DNA from: an uncultured Pseudoflavonifractor sp.
GTDB lineage: Bacteria > Bacillota > Clostridia > Oscillospirales > Oscillospiraceae
Assembly: GCA_947565875.1 (NCBI GenBank)
Contig: CANOHR010000070.1
Coordinates: 1-6,197, forward strand
Direction: 5' to 3'
DNA: 6,197 nucleotides
Position numbers and translations under genes: made by a program. The notes beneath the pieces were generated by a model. The model saw only the letters and a list, made by a program, of their open reading frames with translations, was not told where the DNA came from and made no database searches. Of the stretch, positions 6,018 to 6,197 are shown piece by piece; the first letter of the stretch is position 1, and every line of letters begins with the position of its first letter.

Positions 6018-6113
6018 TTTGCAGGACCGCCTGAACAGTGATGTGACAGGGTGAAACGAGTTGACAGCGAACGGGATAAGAAAAACAAGAAAACGAAGCG
6101 GGAGGTCATGAGG
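6018..6113. other. Spacer between whiA and dnaE
   Basis: This 96-bp spacer holds no complete gene, no clear terminator hairpin and no convincing promoter. The dnaE reading frame is open back to 6042, with a possible GTG at 6051, and an isolated TTGACA sits at 6061-6066 without a partner -10 box. The right end carries the dnaE ribosome site. Confidence 0.75.
6100..6105 (+). promoter_or_regulatory. Ribosome binding site that decides the dnaE start
   Basis: GGGAGG ends 8 nt before ATG 6114 and only 2 nt before the in-frame ATG 6108, so 6114 is the better start. Confidence 0.85.
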
Positions 6114-6197
6114 ATGTCCTTTGTTCATCTGCACAACCATACAGAATATTCTCTTCTGGACGGAGCCTGTCGGATCCCAAAGCTGGTCAAGCGTGTG
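6114..6197 (+). CDS. dnaE: DNA polymerase III alpha subunit DnaE, N-terminus (3' end outside window)
   Basis: Only the first 28 residues are present, beginning MSFVHLHNHTEYSLLDGACR. This is the start of the PHP domain that opens DnaE-type replicative polymerases; the HLHNHTEYS segment carries the first metal-binding HxH (H7, H9). PolC does not begin this way, because its PHP domain is internal. DnaE is the C-family polymerase that extends primers and works with PolC in many Firmicutes. ATG 6114 is preferred on ribosome-site spacing; ATG 6108 and GTG 6051 are in frame upstream. The polymerase core lies to the right of the window and cannot be judged. Confidence 0.93.
   Translation, partial: MSFVHLHNHTEYSLLDGACRIPKLVKRV

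Noticed and set aside
6061..6090. TTGACA at 6061-6066 as a dnaE promoter
   Set aside because: It matches a -35 box exactly, but there is no TATAAT-like hexamer 16-18 nt downstream; GATAAG at 6075 is only 8 nt away.
5142..6140. Long minus-strand open frame of 332 codons opposite whiA
   Set aside because: It mirrors whiA and runs through the spacer and the dnaE start; the product resembles no family. The same argument removes the minus-strand frame at 1901-2893.
1..6197. Mobile element, CRISPR array, defence island, tRNA or rRNA
   Set aside because: Gene content is entirely conserved housekeeping; I saw no transposase, integrase, repeat-spacer array or RNA gene, and codon use looks uniform across the window.

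Overview
The window is a compact, entirely plus-strand stretch of bacterial chromosome. It carries seven protein genes in the order argR (3' part), recN, murB, rapZ, yvcK/glmR, whiA and dnaE (5' end). The trio rapZ-yvcK-whiA is a hallmark of Gram-positive bacteria. Together with the neighbouring argR-recN pair, a type II MurB, strong AGGAGG ribosome binding sites and a GC content that looks to be in the high fifties (judged by eye, not counted), this suggests a moderately GC-rich clostridial Firmicute, possibly of the Oscillospiraceae/Ruminococcaceae kind. The family-level placement is inference.

Layout: 2-328 is the C-terminal two thirds of the arginine repressor ArgR. 354-2045 is recN (SMC-like DNA repair ATPase). 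2078-3025 is murB (UDP-N-acetylenolpyruvoylglucosamine reductase). 3029-3892 is rapZ and 3892-4905 is yvcK, with a 3-nt gap between murB and rapZ and a 1-nt overlap between rapZ and yvcK, so these three are probably translationally coupled. 4906-5111 is a 206-bp gap with no gene, holding a palindrome and a block of four consecutive hairpins. 5112-6017 is whiA. 6018-6113 is a short spacer. The first 28 codons of dnaE, starting with the PHP-domain HxH motif, run off the right edge.

How the genes work together: murB consumes UDP-GlcNAc-enolpyruvate in cell-wall precursor synthesis. YvcK/GlmR is a UDP-GlcNAc-binding regulator of the carbon flux feeding that pathway. RapZ is its constant neighbour, and in enterobacteria it governs GlmS production. 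WhiA is a DNA-binding protein linked to cell division and chromosome segregation. RecN and DnaE are repair and replication proteins. The segment therefore joins envelope precursor supply, division control and DNA maintenance in what looks like one co-directional unit; no promoter or intrinsic terminator is convincing inside it.

I found no undescribed protein system. All seven genes are recognisable conserved families with intact motifs. The most interesting non-coding signal is the four-hairpin block at 4974-5073 between yvcK and whiA. It is probably a dispersed palindromic repeat element, but it also has competing pairings and anti-Shine-Dalgarno-like loops just upstream of the whiA ribosome binding site.
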